Of a stretch of DNA of 64,000 nucleotides, positions 63,058 to 64,000 are shown in pieces. The DNA comes from Paracyclopina nana (taxonomy: Eukaryota; Arthropoda; Copepoda; Cyclopoida; Cyclopettidae). How positions within the stretch are numbered: the stretch's first letter is position 1; every line of letters starts with the position of its first letter. The notes beneath the pieces are model-generated. The model saw only the letters and a list, made by a program, of their open reading frames with translations. It had not been told where the DNA came from and did no database searches. The stretch spans positions 12,784,501 through 12,848,500 of the forward strand of contig JAGUCH010000002.1 in the NCBI GenBank assembly GCA_019096065.1, read 5' to 3'. Position numbers and translations under genes: made by a program.

Positions 63058-63922
63058 TGGGATAAAAGTTGTTGTCATGCATGCCCACTGTGCTCCGTGG
63101 GGCAAAATGCAAATTTTAAAGGTTAACTTTGGAGCAAAATTGAGGGAGCTTCCCCTGGATGAATTTTGTTCATTTTTTGCACAGAGTCAGTCAAAGATAA
63201 GTACTTTCAAATAAGAAAATAAAAAAATGGTCCATTTTTGTTTGAAGCCAGATATTGTCCATCAAAGTTTTGCTAATATTAGCCAATATAACTTTGTTTA
63301 ACAGACTTCAGATTCATGACCTAAAATTGAAATTTTATTATTATGATAATTTGTTCTGAACAAAAGTTATTGTGGTCATTTTTTGTTTTTGTTTTGGCAG
63401 CATCTGGGGGTACATCTTTATAAACATTTTAAGGTTTATGGAACTAGTGGTGAAATTATATAACCATAGTTTATGGTTGATAAACTGCAATTGAATTTCC
63501 TGAGGCTGAAGATTTACTATAAATATGGGGTATAAGGAACAACTTTTCACATTGACTTGTTCAGTGAAAAAGCATGCCGAAGAGAGCTAGAGGTTTTTAA
63601 AGATTTTATGTTATAAGGAGGTCTAGCCCAGGATTTTAAAACTACCACCAAACGAACCCTTGGGACATTAACTTTTCAGAAAATATATATAGGTTTAGGG
63701 GTGGTTGACGAAGCCTAGGTTAGGTTCTCTCTCAAGTCAATGTGTTTTGTTATTTTCATGCTTAGGTAATCTCAATTTTAGGGGTAGCTCTTTGACAAAA
63801 ACTAATCCACTTACTTTAAAAGTGCATCCAAACATTATCCAAATGCTCCAAAGTTAACCCCTAAAATTTGCATTTTGCCCCATGGAGCACAGTGGGCAAG
63901 CATGACGACAACTTTTATCCCA
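63058..63922. repeat. Foldback element with ~85-bp inverted ends, containing another repeat
   Basis: The left arm TGGGATAAAAGTTGTTGTCATGC...GCCCACTGTGCTCC and the right arm GGAGCACAGTGGGC...GACAACTTTTATCCCA are near-perfect inverted copies. The interior carries a copy of the dispersed family at 63605-63746 in reverse orientation. Confidence 0.85.
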
Positions 63923-64000
63923 TTTCTAAAGACACCCTTATTCCCTGTTCATGTATTAAGAATGCCTTAAGGTATGGAAAAAATTGTCAAAGGGAAAAGT

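Larger units (their letters stand above)
62081..64000. repeat. Repeat-rich end of the window
   Basis: No gene. It contains the foldback elements 62148-62743 and 63058-63922, and a short inverted repeat of AAAACCCTTGGGG / CCCCTAGGGTTTT type at about 62926-63015. Confidence 0.7.

Overview
This window is nuclear DNA of an animal, most likely an arthropod. The genes have short introns (about 50-100 bp, GT-AG) and clear metazoan orthologues. There is a secreted, tyrosine-rich protein with YGAP-type repeats like those of arthropod cuticle or elastic-matrix proteins, and a complete BEL/Pao retrotransposon. Several tightly packed same-strand gene pairs, with splice acceptors just upstream of the second gene's ATG, would fit a crustacean-like lineage with polycistronic transcription and spliced leaders. 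That lineage assignment is inference only.

Layout. 1-2.5 kb: the end of an unidentified ORF and an env-like membrane glycoprotein, broken by a frame change, from a retroelement or virus-like insertion. 4.1-18.8 kb is gene dense: phosphatidylserine synthase (+), CTNNBL1 (-), EFR3 (-), an NXF-type mRNA export factor (+), MRPL18 (+), NDUFB7 (-), MRPS16 (-), TM2D3/almondex (+), and the 3' exons of D-lactate dehydrogenase LDHD (-). The first LDHD exon lies at 33.7-34.0 kb, so the gene has one intron of about 14.8 kb. Inside it sits an 11.7-kb BEL/Pao element (20104-31794) with 360-bp LTRs, 5-bp target duplications, gag and pol. Its gag is interrupted by about 2 kb of antisense sequence: a 197-bp inverted copy of gag, an inverted divergent LTR, and an ORF with zinc knuckles. 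GNPTAB (+) starts head-to-head with LDHD. It is followed by a small secreted protein (+), 3.5 kb of foldback repeats, a MARVEL-domain protein (+), a divergent SMC3-like protein (+), the YGAP matrix protein (+), VAV (-) and NOX5 (-). 57.7-64 kb is mostly repeats plus an isolated EF-hand exon that resembles the NOX5 N-terminus.

How the genes relate: four products act in mitochondria (MRPL18, MRPS16, NDUFB7, LDHD), which lie in one neighbourhood. EFR3 and phosphatidylserine synthase act on membrane phospholipids, and CTNNBL1 and the NXF protein on splicing and mRNA export. These are neighbours rather than one pathway. Three head-to-head pairs (EFR3/NXF, MRPS16/TM2D3, LDHD/GNPTAB) probably share promoter regions. 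The features most worth checking are the 35-nt EFR3-CTNNBL1 gap holding a splice acceptor, the rearranged BEL element with its antisense ORF and heptad-repeat ORF, the NXF gene without an RRM, the SMC3-like gene with an altered acetylation site, and VAV without SH3 domains. All assignments come from reading the sequence and from remembered family motifs; no database search was run.
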